Part shown: piece after piece, positions 44,726 through 53,612 of the stretch
How the letters are laid out: the number at the start of each line of letters is the position of its first letter
How positions within the stretch are numbered: the first letter of the stretch is position 1
Assembly: GCF_900116665.1 (NCBI RefSeq)
Contig: NZ_FPBK01000008.1
Span: forward strand, 115,637-179,636
Direction of reading: 5' to 3'
Source of the DNA: Pustulibacterium marinum
GTDB taxonomy: Bacteria; Bacteroidota; Bacteroidia; Flavobacteriales; Flavobacteriaceae
DNA length: 64,000 nucleotides
Notes under the pieces: model-generated
What the model was told of the DNA's origin: nothing
Database searches by the model: none
What the model saw: only the letters and a program-made list of their open reading frames with translations
Translations under genes and position numbers: made by a program

Positions 44726-45589
44726 ATGTTAGATTTAGTACAAGTACCCAGAGTTAAAACAATTACCAAACAGGAATTTATAGAGAACTACTTCAAACCT
44801 CAAAAACCTGTTGTCATAGAAAAATTTATTGAAAATTGGCCTGCTTATTCCAAATGGTCTTTAGAATACATGAAAGAAGTTGCAGGTGACAAGACCGTTC
44901 CATTATACGATGACAGGCCTGTGAAACATGACGAAGGTTTTAACGAACCTCATGCCAAGATGAAGATGAGCGAATATGTAGATCTTCTTAAAAAAGAACC
45001 CACACGTTACCGTATTTTTCTTTGGAATATTTTGAAAGAAGTTCCTCAATTACAAAAAGATTTCTCATATCCAGATTTTGGATTGCGACTTATGAAAGGC
45101 TTACCAATGCTTTTCTTTGGAGGAATGGATTCCTACACCTTTATGCATTACGATATTGATTTGGCAAACATTTTCCATTTTCATTTTGAAGGAAAAAAAC
45201 AATGCATTCTGTTTGATCAATCGCAAAGCAAATACTTATACAAAATTCCTCATTCCTTAATTACGCGAGAGGATATTGATTTTGTAAATCCAGATTACAA
45301 TAAGTGGCCAGCTCTAAAACACGCAAAAGGTTATATTGCCAACTTAAATCATGGAGAAGTTCTCTATATGCCGGAAGGTTACTGGCACTACATGCGCTAT
45401 ATTACTCCGGGTTTTTCTATGAGTTTGAGAGCTATAGCGAGACATCCTAAAAATTTATCTAAGGCACTTTACAATATTTTTGTTATGCGTAATTACGATA
45501 ATTTCATGCGCAAAAGAAAAGGCCAAGCATGGATAGATTGGAAAAACGAAGAAGCTATTACTAGAACACATAAAAAAGTCGCCCAATAG
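44726..45589 (+). CDS. JmjC/cupin-like Fe(II)/2-oxoglutarate oxygenase family protein
   Basis: 287 aa. The N-terminus FIENYFKPQKPVVIEKFIENWPAYSKW is typical of the cupin_8/JmjC family. The iron triad is visible: HxD in FMHYDIDLANIFHFHFEGKKQ (about residue 142) and the distal His in YMPEGYWHYMRYI (about residue 218). Family members hydroxylate proteins (for example ribosomal proteins) or other substrates in the cytoplasm; the substrate here is unknown. The gene is divergent from glyS and convergent with thiL. The last two codons and stop lie inside a terminator stem-loop. Confidence 0.88.
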   Translation: MLDLVQVPRVKTITKQEFIENYFKPQKPVVIEKFIENWPAYSKWSLEYMKEVAGDKTVPLYDDRPVKHDEGFNEPHAKMKMSEYVDLLKKEPTRYRIFLWNILKEVPQLQKDFSYPDFGLRLMKGLPMLFFGGMDSYTFMHYDIDLANIFHFHFEGKKQCILFDQSQSKYLYKIPHSLITREDIDFVNPDYNKWPALKHAKGYIANLNHGEVLYMPEGYWHYMRYITPGFSMSLRAIARHPKNLSKALYNIFVMRNYDNFMRKRKGQAWIDWKNEEAITRTHKKVAQ

Positions 45590-45604
45590 AAGGCGACTTT
45601 TTAT
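45574..45604 (+). terminator. Intrinsic terminator overlapping the 3' end of the JmjC gene
   Basis: A perfect 10-bp stem (AAAAGTCGCC at 45574-45583, GGCGACTTTT at 45592-45601) with the stop codon in the 8-nt loop, then TTATTT. Confidence 0.85.
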
Positions 45605-45629
45605 TTATATGATTCGAAAAAAAATTGAC

Positions 45630-46700
45630 TTATTCTTCCTCACTCTCTTCTTTCTCTTCTGAAAGCGCATTCCAACCACGAGCTTTCATTTCAATTTTCG
45701 TATTGGCTCTTGTTACCAAATGGATTCCTTCACTTTCTTGTGTCATATGACCAATAATTGTAAAATGCGGATTTCCTTTAATTTTAGGATAATCATCTTG
45801 ACTAACGGTGAACAACAATTCGTAATCTTCACCTCCACTCAACGCTACCATAGTACTGTTCAACTCAAATTCTTCAGAAGTTGAAATTACCTGCGGATCT
45901 AACGGAATTTTATCTTCGTATACATTAGCTCCAACTTTAGAAGATTTGCATAAATGAATCACTTCCGAAGAAAGTCCGTCACTTACATCTATCATAGAGG
46001 TTGGTTTTACTCCTAATTCTTTCAACAAAACAGGAATATCTTTTCTAGCTTCCGGCTTCAATTGTCGTTCTAACAAATAAGAATACATAGAAATATCTGG
46101 TTGCGAATTTGGATTCACTTTCCAAACTTCTTTTTCGCGCTCCAACACTTGTAATCCAAGGTATGCTCCTCCCAAATCTCCGGTAACCACAAGCAAATCA
46201 TTTTCTTTTGCTCCTTCTCTATACACCACTTCATCTTCAGATACTACACCAATGGCAGTTACAGAAATTATCAAACCTCGGGTAGAAGAAGTTGTATCTC
46301 CTCCAACCACATCTACATTATAAATTTTAGAAGCCATACGAATTCCATCATACAATTCCTCTAAAGCTTCTAACGGAAAACGGTTAGAAACTGCAATAGA
46401 AACAGTTACCTGAGTTGCTTTAGCATTCATTGCATAAATATCACTCAAATTCACCATTACGGCTTTGTAACCTAAATGTTTCAACGGAACATAAGCCAAA
46501 TCAAAATGAACTCCTTCTATCAACAGATCTGTAGAAACTACTGTTTTGGCATCTTTAAAATCTAAAACAGCTGCATCATCACCAATTCCTTTAACGGTAG
46601 AATCTTGTTTGATTTCCAAGTTCTTGGTTAAATGTTCTATAAGTCCAAACTCACCTAATTCTGACAACGATGTACGTTGCGGATTTTTATCTTCTATCAT
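45630..46700 (-). CDS. thiL: Thiamine-monophosphate kinase
   Basis: 356 aa. ThiL phosphorylates thiamine phosphate to the active cofactor thiamine diphosphate. It belongs to the AIRS/PurM-like ATPase superfamily: KGIGDDAAVLDFKDAKTVVSTDLLIEGVHF (about residues 40-70) holds the metal/ATP-binding Asp residues. VVGGDTTSSTRGLIISVTAIG, LVVTGDLGGAYLGLQVL and SMIDVSDGLSSEVIHL follow, then ALSGGEDYELLFTV. A -7 box TACCTTTG ends 4 nt before the ATG, so the mRNA is likely leaderless. No TPP riboswitch is seen, and no other thi gene is nearby. The protein ends in an acidic tail (EEKEESEEE). Confidence 0.96.
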   Translation of the reverse strand: MIEDKNPQRTSLSELGEFGLIEHLTKNLEIKQDSTVKGIGDDAAVLDFKDAKTVVSTDLLIEGVHFDLAYVPLKHLGYKAVMVNLSDIYAMNAKATQVTVSIAVSNRFPLEALEELYDGIRMASKIYNVDVVGGDTTSSTRGLIISVTAIGVVSEDEVVYREGAKENDLLVVTGDLGGAYLGLQVLEREKEVWKVNPNSQPDISMYSYLLERQLKPEARKDIPVLLKELGVKPTSMIDVSDGLSSEVIHLCKSSKVGANVYEDKIPLDPQVISTSEEFELNSTMVALSGGEDYELLFTVSQDDYPKIKGNPHFTIIGHMTQESEGIHLVTRANTKIEMKARGWNALSEEKEESEEE

Positions 46701-46704
46701 GCTG

Positions 46705-46712
46705 CAAAGGTA
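46705..46712 (-). promoter_or_regulatory. thiL -7 box, leaderless arrangement
   Basis: The minus strand reads TACCTTTG-CAGC-ATG. The eleven bases TTTGCAGCATG are identical to those at uvrC. Confidence 0.6.
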
Positions 46713-46803
46713 CTATTTTTAATATTTTCTTCATTATAACAGAAAACTATGGTAGAATTTATTATATATATATTTTAAGTATGGAAAATCGTGAAGTTTA
46801 TAG

Positions 46804-46811
46804 TACTTTTG
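46804..46811 (+). promoter_or_regulatory. Putative -7 box of the suf operon
   Basis: TACTTTTG matches TAnnTTTG, 56 bp before the sufA ATG. It gives a leader of about 50 nt. No IscR/Fur-like palindrome was recognised around it. Confidence 0.5.
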
Positions 46812-46867
46812 CAATTGAGTAAAAGCAGTTTAGCTTTAATAAACTGATTATTAAAAAGGTAAGAGCA

Positions 46868-47197
46868 ATGATTAAAGTATCTGAAAACGCAAGAAAGAAA
46901 GTAATAGAGCTCATGACCGATGACGGTTTTGATGCCACTAAAGACTATGTAAGAGTTGGCGTGAAAAGTGGAGGATGCAGCGGCTTATCTTATGATTTAA
47001 AGTTTGATCATACCATTGATGAAACCGATAAAGTCTTTGAAGATAACAACGTAAAAATAGCTGTAGACAAAAAAAGCTTTTTGTACCTCATTGGTACTAC
47101 ACTAGAATATTCCGGAGGATTAAACGGTAAAGGATTTGTGTTCAACAATCCAAATGCACAACGTACCTGCGGTTGCGGAGAAAGTTTCTCGCTATAA
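46868..47197 (+). CDS. sufA: A-type iron-sulfur carrier (SufA/IscA/HesB)
   Basis: 109 aa. The three conserved Cys residues of the family are present: GGCSGLSYDLKFD (about residue 37) and RTCGCGESFSL at the C-terminus (about 102-104). These proteins accept Fe-S clusters from the SufBCD scaffold and pass them to apo-proteins. It is the first gene of the suf operon, 54 bp before sufB. A -7 box is 56 bp upstream. Confidence 0.95.
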   Translation: MIKVSENARKKVIELMTDDGFDATKDYVRVGVKSGGCSGLSYDLKFDHTIDETDKVFEDNNVKIAVDKKSFLYLIGTTLEYSGGLNGKGFVFNNPNAQRTCGCGESFSL

Positions 47198-47251
47198 TTT
47201 AAAATACCAAAACCAAGAACCCAATTAGCAACAGCTAATACCATTTACAAT

Positions 47252-48697
47252 ATGGCATATACTGAAGAAGAATTAAAAAAAGAACTGGAATCCAAAGAGT
47301 ATGAGTACGGATTTTATACTGATATAGAATCTGATACGCTTCCTCCAGGATTAAATGAAGATATTGTAATAGCAATTTCTAAGAAAAAAGGAGAACCAGA
47401 ATGGATGACTGAATGGCGTTTGGAAGCTTTCCGTGCTTGGTCTGAAATGACAGAGCCAGATTGGGCAAACGTACATTACGAAAAGCCAAATTTCCAAAAC
47501 ATCTCTTATTATTCTGCTCCCAACAAAAAACCTAAGTACGAAAGTTTAGACGAAGTTGATCCTGAGTTGCTAGACACTTTCAAAAAATTAGGAATTTCTA
47601 TTGATGAGCAGAAAAAATTAGCTGGAGTTGCTGTAGACATCGTAATGGACTCCGTTTCGGTTGCTACCACATTCAAAAAGACATTAGCAGAAAAAGGTAT
47701 TATTTTCTGTTCTATTTCTGAAGCTATTAAGGAATATCCAGAATTAGTTAAAAAATATTTAGGTACAGTGGTTCCACAGAAAGACAATTTCTACGCCGCT
47801 TTAAACTCAGCTGTATTCTCAGACGGATCTTTCTGTTACATTCCTAAAGGCGTTCGTTGCCCAATGGAACTTTCAACCTATTTCCGTATCAACCAAGCAG
47901 GTACTGGTCAGTTCGAAAGAACTTTGGTAGTTGCAGACGAAGGTAGTTACGTAAGCTATCTAGAAGGTTGTACCGCTCCAATGCGTGACGAAAACCAATT
48001 ACACGCCGCTGTAGTAGAATTGATTGCTTTAGACGATGCTGAAATTAAATATTCTACCGTACAAAACTGGTTCCCTGGTGGGAAAGACGGGAAAGGTGGA
48101 GTTTTCAACTTTGTAACTAAAAGAGGTCTTTGCGAGAAAAATGCAAAAATTTCTTGGACACAGGTTGAAACCGGTTCAGCAGTAACCTGGAAATACCCTT
48201 CTTGTGTATTAAAAGGTGATAACTCAATCGGTGAGTTCTACTCCATTGCTGTGACGAATAACTATCAGCAAGCAGATACCGGGACCAAAATGATTCACTT
48301 AGGTAAAAACACTAGAAGTACTATTATTTCTAAAGGTATTTCTGCCGGAAAATCTCAGAACAGTTACCGCGGTTTGGTTCAGGTAAATTCTAGAGCCGAA
48401 AATGCTCGTAACTTCTCGCAATGCGACTCATTATTAATGGGTAACGAATGTGGCGCACACACTTTCCCATATATTGAAGCTAAAAATAAATCGGCTCAGA
48501 TAGAACACGAAGCTACAACTAGTAAAATTGGTGAAGATCAAATTTTCTACTGTAACCAACGTGGTATCGATACCGAAAAAGCAATTGCATTAATTGTAAA
48601 CGGTTTCAGCAAAGAAGTATTAAACAAACTTCCTATGGAATTTGCCGTCGAAGCGCAAAAGTTATTAGAAATTAGTTTAGAAGGCTCGGTAGGTTAA
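47252..48697 (+). CDS. sufB: Fe-S cluster assembly protein SufB
   Basis: 481 aa, full length. SufB is the scaffold subunit of the cytoplasmic SufBC2D complex. Features include the N-terminal [25 protein letters not shown], the central beta-helix with [15 protein letters not shown] and [21 protein letters not shown], the region [16 protein letters not shown] that holds the functional Cys, and the C-terminal [22 protein letters not shown]. In other flavobacteria sufC follows directly; here a four-helix-bundle gene intervenes. Confidence 0.98.
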   Translation: MAYTEEELKKELESKEYEYGFYTDIESDTLPPGLNEDIVIAISKKKGEPEWMTEWRLEAFRAWSEMTEPDWANVHYEKPNFQNISYYSAPNKKPKYESLDEVDPELLDTFKKLGISIDEQKKLAGVAVDIVMDSVSVATTFKKTLAEKGIIFCSISEAIKEYPELVKKYLGTVVPQKDNFYAALNSAVFSDGSFCYIPKGVRCPMELSTYFRINQAGTGQFERTLVVADEGSYVSYLEGCTAPMRDENQLHAAVVELIALDDAEIKYSTVQNWFPGGKDGKGGVFNFVTKRGLCEKNAKISWTQVETGSAVTWKYPSCVLKGDNSIGEFYSIAVTNNYQQADTGTKMIHLGKNTRSTIISKGISAGKSQNSYRGLVQVNSRAENARNFSQCDSLLMGNECGAHTFPYIEAKNKSAQIEHEATTSKIGEDQIFYCNQRGIDTEKAIALIVNGFSKEVLNKLPMEFAVEAQKLLEISLEGSVG

Positions 48698-48701
48698 TGT
48701 T

Positions 48702-48714
48702 AAATGTGATAATT
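48702..48714. repeat. Upstream flank of the four-helix-bundle insertion
   Basis: AAATGTGATAATT lies 5 bp after the sufB stop. An imperfect inverted counterpart (AATTATC and CACATTT, 49094-49114) lies after the four-helix-bundle gene, consistent with an inserted cassette with terminal inverted repeats. Confidence 0.35.
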
Positions 48715-48735
48715 AGCTAATAACACAATGTGAAA

Positions 48736-49083
48736 ATGGAAATCAAGGAAAATGTAATTTTAAAGATGACTTTTGAATTTTCTTTGGAAATAATTTCATA
48801 TTGTGAAACATTAGAAGCTAACAGAAAGTTTGTCATTGGAAATCAATTATTGAAAGCAGGAACATCAATTGGCGCTAACATAAGAGAAGCCCAAAATGCT
48901 GAAAGTAAAAGTGATTTTATTCACAAATTTAAAATAGCTGCTAAAGAAATAGAAGAAACAGATTATTGGTTGGCATTATGCAATTTTTCTGAAAATTACC
49001 CCAATACAGATTATCTTTTAGAAAAGCTACATCACATTAAAAACATAACTAACAAAATCATTATAACGTCCAAGAAAAAATAA
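48736..49083 (+). CDS. Four-helix-bundle protein (S23 / 23S rRNA intervening-sequence type)
   Basis: 115 aa from the ATG at 48736 (a GTG two codons earlier is possible). The pattern is that of the S23 family: ENVILKMTFEFSLEIISYCETL, RKFVIGNQLLKAGTSIGANIREAQNAESKSDFIHKFKIAAKEIEETDYWLALC and ending KIIITSKKK. Relatives are encoded in 23S rRNA intervening sequences or in accessory loci; the Avd protein of retroelements shares the fold. It is inserted between sufB and sufC. The biochemical role is unknown. Imperfect inverted repeats flank it. Confidence 0.9.
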   Translation: MEIKENVILKMTFEFSLEIISYCETLEANRKFVIGNQLLKAGTSIGANIREAQNAESKSDFIHKFKIAAKEIEETDYWLALCNFSENYPNTDYLLEKLHHIKNITNKIIITSKKK

Positions 49084-49093
49084 AAAACTAGAG

Positions 49094-49124
49094 AATTATC
49101 AAATTGGCACATTTGCAAATTTTC
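49094..49124. repeat. Downstream flank of the four-helix-bundle insertion
   Basis: The stretch AATTATCAAATTGGCACATT then TGCAAATTTTC shares the blocks AATTATC and CACATTT, in inverted orientation, with the sequence after sufB. It occupies most of the gap before sufC. Confidence 0.35.
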
Positions 49125-49140
49125 AAAAAAATTTTATCTA

Positions 49141-49893
49141 ATGTTAAAAATAGAGAATTTACACGCTTCTATTGAAGAGAAAGAAATATTGAAAGGTTTA
49201 AACATCGAAGTGAAACCAGGTGAGGTTCACGCGATTATGGGACCAAACGGAGCAGGAAAAAGTACCTTATCTTCTGTAATTGCAGGTAGAGAAGAATATG
49301 AAGTAACCGAAGGAAGCATTGAATTTAACGGAGAAGAAATCGGTGAAATGGAAGCAGACGAAAGAGCACACAAAGGTATCTTTATGTCTTTTCAATATCC
49401 AGTAGAAATTCCAGGAATTTCGGTTACCAACTTTATCAAAACTGCCATCAACGAAACTCGCAAAGCGCAAGGTTTAGAAGACATGCCAGCTAGCGATATG
49501 TTGAAAAAAATTAAAGAGAAAGCAGAATTATTAGAAATTGATAGAAAATTCTTATCACGTTCACTAAACGAAGGTTTCTCTGGTGGTGAAAAGAAAAGAA
49601 ACGAAATCTTTCAAATGGCCATGTTAGAACCAAAATTAGCCATCCTTGACGAAACCGATTCTGGTCTAGACATCGATGCACTTAAAATTGTGGCTAACGG
49701 GGTAAACAAATTAAAAAGCAAAGACAACGCTGTTATTGTAATTACACACTACCAACGTTTGCTAGATTATATTGTACCAGATTTTGTACACGTTTTATAT
49801 GACGGAAAAATTGTAAAATCGGGTACTAAAGAATTAGCTTTAGAACTGGAAGCAAAAGGTTACGACTGGATTAAGCAAGAAGTTACTGCCTAA
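49141..49893 (+). CDS. sufC: Fe-S cluster assembly ATPase SufC
   Basis: 250 aa. The ABC-type ATPase of the SufBCD scaffold. Walker A is GPNGAGKSTLSSV (about residue 35), the Q-loop is FMSFQYPVEIPG, the signature is GFSGGEKKRNEI, Walker B is LAILDETDSGLDIDAL and the H-loop is VITHYQRLLDY. It is preceded by the four-helix-bundle gene and followed at 2 bp by an exported protein gene, so the latter is probably translationally coupled to it. Confidence 0.98.
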   Translation: MLKIENLHASIEEKEILKGLNIEVKPGEVHAIMGPNGAGKSTLSSVIAGREEYEVTEGSIEFNGEEIGEMEADERAHKGIFMSFQYPVEIPGISVTNFIKTAINETRKAQGLEDMPASDMLKKIKEKAELLEIDRKFLSRSLNEGFSGGEKKRNEIFQMAMLEPKLAILDETDSGLDIDALKIVANGVNKLKSKDNAVIVITHYQRLLDYIVPDFVHVLYDGKIVKSGTKELALELEAKGYDWIKQEVTA

Positions 49894-49895
49894 TC

Positions 49896-50519
49896 ATGAA
49901 GTGGTGGTTGGCTGCCATACTCGTTTATTGCTTTCAACTAGGTTTTTCACAAGAAACCGAGCAAATCAATACTGTTTTTAAACAATACCAACAAGCGGTA
50001 ATTCACAAAAACGGTAACAAAGCATTTCAACTGGTAAACAAGCAAACCATCAACTTTTATAAAGAAGTCTGGAAGGCCAGCAACAGTGCAGACAGCGCAA
50101 CAGTATGTTCTTATTCTTTTGAAGAAAAATTATGGATTTTAACCACAAGACATCTCATTTCTAAACAAGAAGCTGCTCAATTAAACGAACAATTTCTGTT
50201 TGAATATTTAATGAGAAACGGTTGGATTCACAAAGAAGACATTAGCAAATTAACCATTGGCGAAACGGACATTCAGGAGAATTACGCTATTGCACAAATG
50301 CAACTGAACGGCGAAGACATTCCTTATTTTTTTCAGTTTGAAAAAGAAAACGGAAAGTGGAAAGTAAATCTAATAGAGATGCTGGAAGCTGCCGGAAGAA
50401 ATGTTGAAGCCGTGATACAAGCAGGAAGCCTTTCAGAAAATTCATTCATAATAGAATCAATAGAAAAAATTTCAGGTAAAAAAGCAAATCGCGCCATTTG
50501 GTTACCTTTTAAAAGTTAG
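49896..50519 (+). CDS. Exported protein of unknown function inside the suf operon
   Basis: 207 aa. A signal peptide, MKWWLAAILVYCFQLGFS, is cleaved before QETEQIN. The mature part begins with a helical segment (TVFKQYQQAVIHKNGNKAFQLVNKQTINFY) and ends in a beta-rich part (YAIAQMQLNGEDIPYFFQFEKENGKWKVNLIEML), suggesting an NTF2-like fold. I do not recognise a family. It starts 2 bp after sufC and ends 5 bp before sufD, so it is a real member of the operon, yet all other suf products are cytoplasmic. A link between envelope state and Fe-S assembly, or a fortuitous insertion, are both possible. Confidence 0.8.
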   Translation: MKWWLAAILVYCFQLGFSQETEQINTVFKQYQQAVIHKNGNKAFQLVNKQTINFYKEVWKASNSADSATVCSYSFEEKLWILTTRHLISKQEAAQLNEQFLFEYLMRNGWIHKEDISKLTIGETDIQENYAIAQMQLNGEDIPYFFQFEKENGKWKVNLIEMLEAAGRNVEAVIQAGSLSENSFIIESIEKISGKKANRAIWLPFKS

Positions 50520-50524
50520 AAAAA

Positions 50525-51832
50525 ATGGACTTAAAAGATAAATTAGTTTCATCATTCGCAACGCTTCAAGAGCAAAATGATGCTGCGCATCAAATTCGCC
50601 AGGAAGCTTTCGAACAGTTCGAAACGCTTGGTTTTCCAACCAAAAAGCTAGAAGCTTGGAAATACACTTCATTGAATTCGGTTTTAAAAACTGATTTCAA
50701 TTTATTTCCTACTTCAGCAACAACTTTAAGCTTCGAAGACGTAAAACCTTATTTTGTACACGAAATTGATGCGTACAAAGTGGTTTTTGTAGACGGAGTT
50801 TTCAATGCTGAATTATCAAATATCGATACCGAAGGTTTTGAAGTTACATTGATGAGCAAAGCATTGAACGATGCTGAGCATAAAGCTGTAATTGAAAAAT
50901 ACTTCAACAGCATTGCTAAAAAAGACGAAAGTTTAACGTCTTTGAATACTGCTTTCACCAAAGAAGGCACGTTTATTCATATTCCAAAAAGCAAAGTTGC
51001 AGATAAGCCAATTCAATTATTACATTTTGCTACCGGAACCGAAAATGCATTATTCCTTCAACCTAGAAACCTCGTTGTTGTAGAAGAAAATGCACAAGTT
51101 CAAATCATTGAGCGTCATCAAAGTTTAACCGACAATGCTACCTTGACCAATGCGGTTACTGAAATGTTTGTTGCTAAACACGCTAATCTGGATTACTATA
51201 AAATTCAGAATGATAAATTGACGGCTTCGTTAATAGACAATACTTATATTTCTCAAGAAGGACAAAGTAACGCTAGCGTGCACACCTTCTCTTTCGGTGG
51301 AAAAATCACCAGAAATAATTTGAACTACTACCAAAAAGGAGAATACATTGATTCTACCTTGAAAGGAATTACCATCTTAGAAGGAAAACAACACGTTGAC
51401 CACTATACGTTGGTAGACCACGTAGAGCCAAATTGTGAGAGTCACCAAAATTACAAAGGTATTTTTGCAGAAAAAAGTACGGGTGTTTTCAACGGAAAAA
51501 TCTATGTAGATAAGATTGCTCAGAAAACAAATGCTTTCCAACAGAACAACAATATTTTATTAGACGATACTGCGACTATCAACACCAAACCTCAGTTAGA
51601 GATTTTTGCTGATGATGTAAAATGTTCGCACGGTTGTACCATTGGTCAGTTAGATGCAGAAGCAATGTTCTACCTAAAAACTCGTGGTATTCCTGAGAAA
51701 GAAGCAAAAGGACTATTAACGTATGCATTTGCTAACAATGTATTAGAAAGTGTTCGCATTCCTGAACTTCAGGCACGCGTTAACAAACTTATTGCAGAAA
51801 AACTGGGTGTAAATTTAGGTTTCGACCAATAA
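50525..51832 (+). CDS. sufD: Fe-S cluster assembly protein SufD
   Basis: 435 aa. SufD pairs with SufB in the scaffold. The N-terminal helical part has AFEQFETLGFPTKKLEAWKYTSL. The beta-helix includes NLVVVEENAQVQIIERHQSL, and the C-terminal signature is VDHVEPNCESHQNYKGIFAEKSTGVFNGKI and DDVKCSHGCTIGQLDAEAMFYLKTRGI. The spacing to sufS is 10 bp. Confidence 0.97.
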   Translation: MDLKDKLVSSFATLQEQNDAAHQIRQEAFEQFETLGFPTKKLEAWKYTSLNSVLKTDFNLFPTSATTLSFEDVKPYFVHEIDAYKVVFVDGVFNAELSNIDTEGFEVTLMSKALNDAEHKAVIEKYFNSIAKKDESLTSLNTAFTKEGTFIHIPKSKVADKPIQLLHFATGTENALFLQPRNLVVVEENAQVQIIERHQSLTDNATLTNAVTEMFVAKHANLDYYKIQNDKLTASLIDNTYISQEGQSNASVHTFSFGGKITRNNLNYYQKGEYIDSTLKGITILEGKQHVDHYTLVDHVEPNCESHQNYKGIFAEKSTGVFNGKIYVDKIAQKTNAFQQNNNILLDDTATINTKPQLEIFADDVKCSHGCTIGQLDAEAMFYLKTRGIPEKEAKGLLTYAFANNVLESVRIPELQARVNKLIAEKLGVNLGFDQ

Positions 51833-51842
51833 AACTCACTTT

Positions 51843-53057
51843 GTGATCAACGTACAAGAAATACGAAAAGACTTCCCGATATTAAGCAGAAGCGTTAACG
51901 GAAAACCGTTGGTGTATTTTGATAATGCTGCAACATCGCAGACCCCAAATCAGGTGGTTGATGTGATTGTAGATTATTATCACAATTACAACGCTAACAT
52001 TCACCGTGGCGTACATAGCTTGAGCCAGGAAGCAACTGATAAATACGAAGCGGCGCGCATTAAAATTCAACAACATTTTAATGCTGCCAAATCGCACGAG
52101 ATCATTTTCACTAGCGGAACAACGCACGGAATCAACTTAGTTGCAAACGGATTTTCAGCTTTGCTAGAAAAAGGAGATGAAATCATCGTTTCGGCATTAG
52201 AACACCACAGCAATATTGTACCATGGCAAATGCTTTGCGAGCGTACAGGAGCTGTCTTAAAAGTGATTCCTATGACTGAAGAAGGTACGCTAGACATGGT
52301 TACTTTTGAAGCGGTACTTTCAGAAAAAACCAAATTGGTGTTTTGCAATCATGTATCGAATGCTTTAGGAACCATCAACCCTATTGAGACCATAATTGAA
52401 AAAGCGCATGCGGTTGGCGCTGCTGTTTTAATTGATGGTGCACAAGCTTCGCCACACATAAAAGCAGATGTTCAGGCATTAGATGTAGATTTCTATGTGG
52501 TTTCGGCTCATAAAATGTGTGGTCCAACCGGAGCAGGAATGTTGTACGGAAAAGAAGCATGGTTACAAAAACTTCCACCTTACCAAGGTGGTGGCGAAAT
52601 GATTGCCGAAGTAACGTTTGAAAAAACTACCTACGCCGATCTTCCACATAAATTTGAAGCAGGAACTCCTAACATTTGTGGAGGAATTGCTTTTGGAGCT
52701 GCGATTGATTATATGAATTCAGTAGGGTTTGACACCATTGCAACTTATGAAGACGAATTACTTCAGTATGCAACAGAGAAACTTTCTACCATTGCAGGTT
52801 TGCGTATTTACGGTCCAAACGATCATAAAGCTGCTGTAATCTCTTTTAATATCGAAGGCATTCACCCGTACGATATGGGTGTTATTTTAGATAAACTAGG
52901 AATTGCCGTAAGAACAGGACATCACTGCGCACAACCTATTATGGATTTTTATAACATTCCGGGCACTGTTCGTGCTTCGTTCGCATTTTACAATACCAAA
53001 GAAGAAATAGACATTTTGTTTGAAGGCGTTGTTAGAGCCAAAAACATGTTGAGCTAA
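51843..53057 (+). CDS. sufS: Cysteine desulfurase SufS
   Basis: 404 aa. A class-V aminotransferase-fold PLP enzyme that supplies sulfur from cysteine to SufE. The PLP Lys is in YVVSAHKMCGPTGAGMLYG (about residue 225), and the catalytic Cys loop is VRTGHHCAQPIMDFYNIPG (about residue 362). The N-terminus is INVQEIRKDFPILSR. The start is a GTG at 51843; no in-frame ATG is available before the conserved region. A terminator 25 bp after the stop ends the main suf transcript. Confidence 0.97.
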   Translation: MINVQEIRKDFPILSRSVNGKPLVYFDNAATSQTPNQVVDVIVDYYHNYNANIHRGVHSLSQEATDKYEAARIKIQQHFNAAKSHEIIFTSGTTHGINLVANGFSALLEKGDEIIVSALEHHSNIVPWQMLCERTGAVLKVIPMTEEGTLDMVTFEAVLSEKTKLVFCNHVSNALGTINPIETIIEKAHAVGAAVLIDGAQASPHIKADVQALDVDFYVVSAHKMCGPTGAGMLYGKEAWLQKLPPYQGGGEMIAEVTFEKTTYADLPHKFEAGTPNICGGIAFGAAIDYMNSVGFDTIATYEDELLQYATEKLSTIAGLRIYGPNDHKAAVISFNIEGIHPYDMGVILDKLGIAVRTGHHCAQPIMDFYNIPGTVRASFAFYNTKEEIDILFEGVVRAKNMLS

Positions 53058-53081
53058 ACTTCAAAAACATAAAATTTTTAT

Positions 53082-53110
53082 AAAAAGTACCTTTCTGAGG
53101 TACTTTTTTT
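53082..53110 (+). terminator. Intrinsic terminator after sufS
   Basis: A perfect 11-bp stem AAAAAGTACCT/AGGTACTTTTT, 5-nt loop and T-rich tail. It separates sufA-sufS from the lipoprotein and sufE genes. Confidence 0.88.
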
Positions 53111-53137
53111 GTAACCTTATCTTATTAAATTTCAACT

Positions 53138-53572
53138 ATGCGATTCGTTTTTCTTTTTATATTTTCATGTATTGCTGCTTCATGCGGAACTAAAAAACAA
53201 GCTTCAATGGAATCAGTAGATTATAATTTTCGCTATGAAAGTTTTACCCGTGGAAGCCGACAGATTATAGAAATCAATTCAGAAAAAACACATATTGAAT
53301 CAACAGCAAAACAAATAGACACGGTGATTTTCACTCCAAAAGAAGATTGGAAAAACTTGGTTACCGAAGCAAATAAGGTAGACCTTTCAGCATTGAAAAC
53401 ACTAAAAGCGCCTTCAGAAAAGCGTATGTTTGACGGCGCTGCAACAGCAACTTTGCTGGTTACAAAAGCCCATAAAACCTATTCATCTGCTAGTTTTGAT
53501 CATGGAAATCCGCCCAAAGAAATTGCTGATTTGATAAATACTATCACAGCGCTGGAGGAAGCCGTTGAATAA
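53138..53572 (+). CDS. Small lipoprotein of unknown function
   Basis: 144 aa. MRFVFLFIFSCIAASCGTKK has a lipobox (AASC), so the mature protein is anchored in the envelope. The rest is one small domain, FRYESFTRGSRQIIEINSEKTHIEST, IDTVIFTPKEDWKNLVTEANKVDL and FDGAATATLLVTKAHKTYSSASFDHGNPPKEI, resembling small Bacteroidetes lipoproteins of no known function. It lies between the suf terminator and the promoter of sufE, with the sufE -33 element inside its last codons. Confidence 0.8.
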   Translation: MRFVFLFIFSCIAASCGTKKQASMESVDYNFRYESFTRGSRQIIEINSEKTHIESTAKQIDTVIFTPKEDWKNLVTEANKVDLSALKTLKAPSEKRMFDGAATATLLVTKAHKTYSSASFDHGNPPKEIADLINTITALEEAVE

Positions 53573-53595
53573 GCCATAATCTATTTGTACTTTTG
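53565..53595 (+). promoter_or_regulatory. sufE promoter (-33 TTG and -7 TACTTTTG)
   Basis: TTG (53565-53567) and TACTTTTG (53588-53595) are 20 bp apart, a good match to the Bacteroidetes promoter. The -33 element overlaps the end of the upstream lipoprotein gene. The ATG of sufE is 17 bp downstream. Confidence 0.6.
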
Positions 53596-53612
53596 CCTTA
53601 AATAATTTGAAT

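Noticed and set aside
46701..46867. TPP riboswitch between thiL and sufA
   Set aside because: The thiL box leaves no leader for a riboswitch and no THI-box-like sequence is present.
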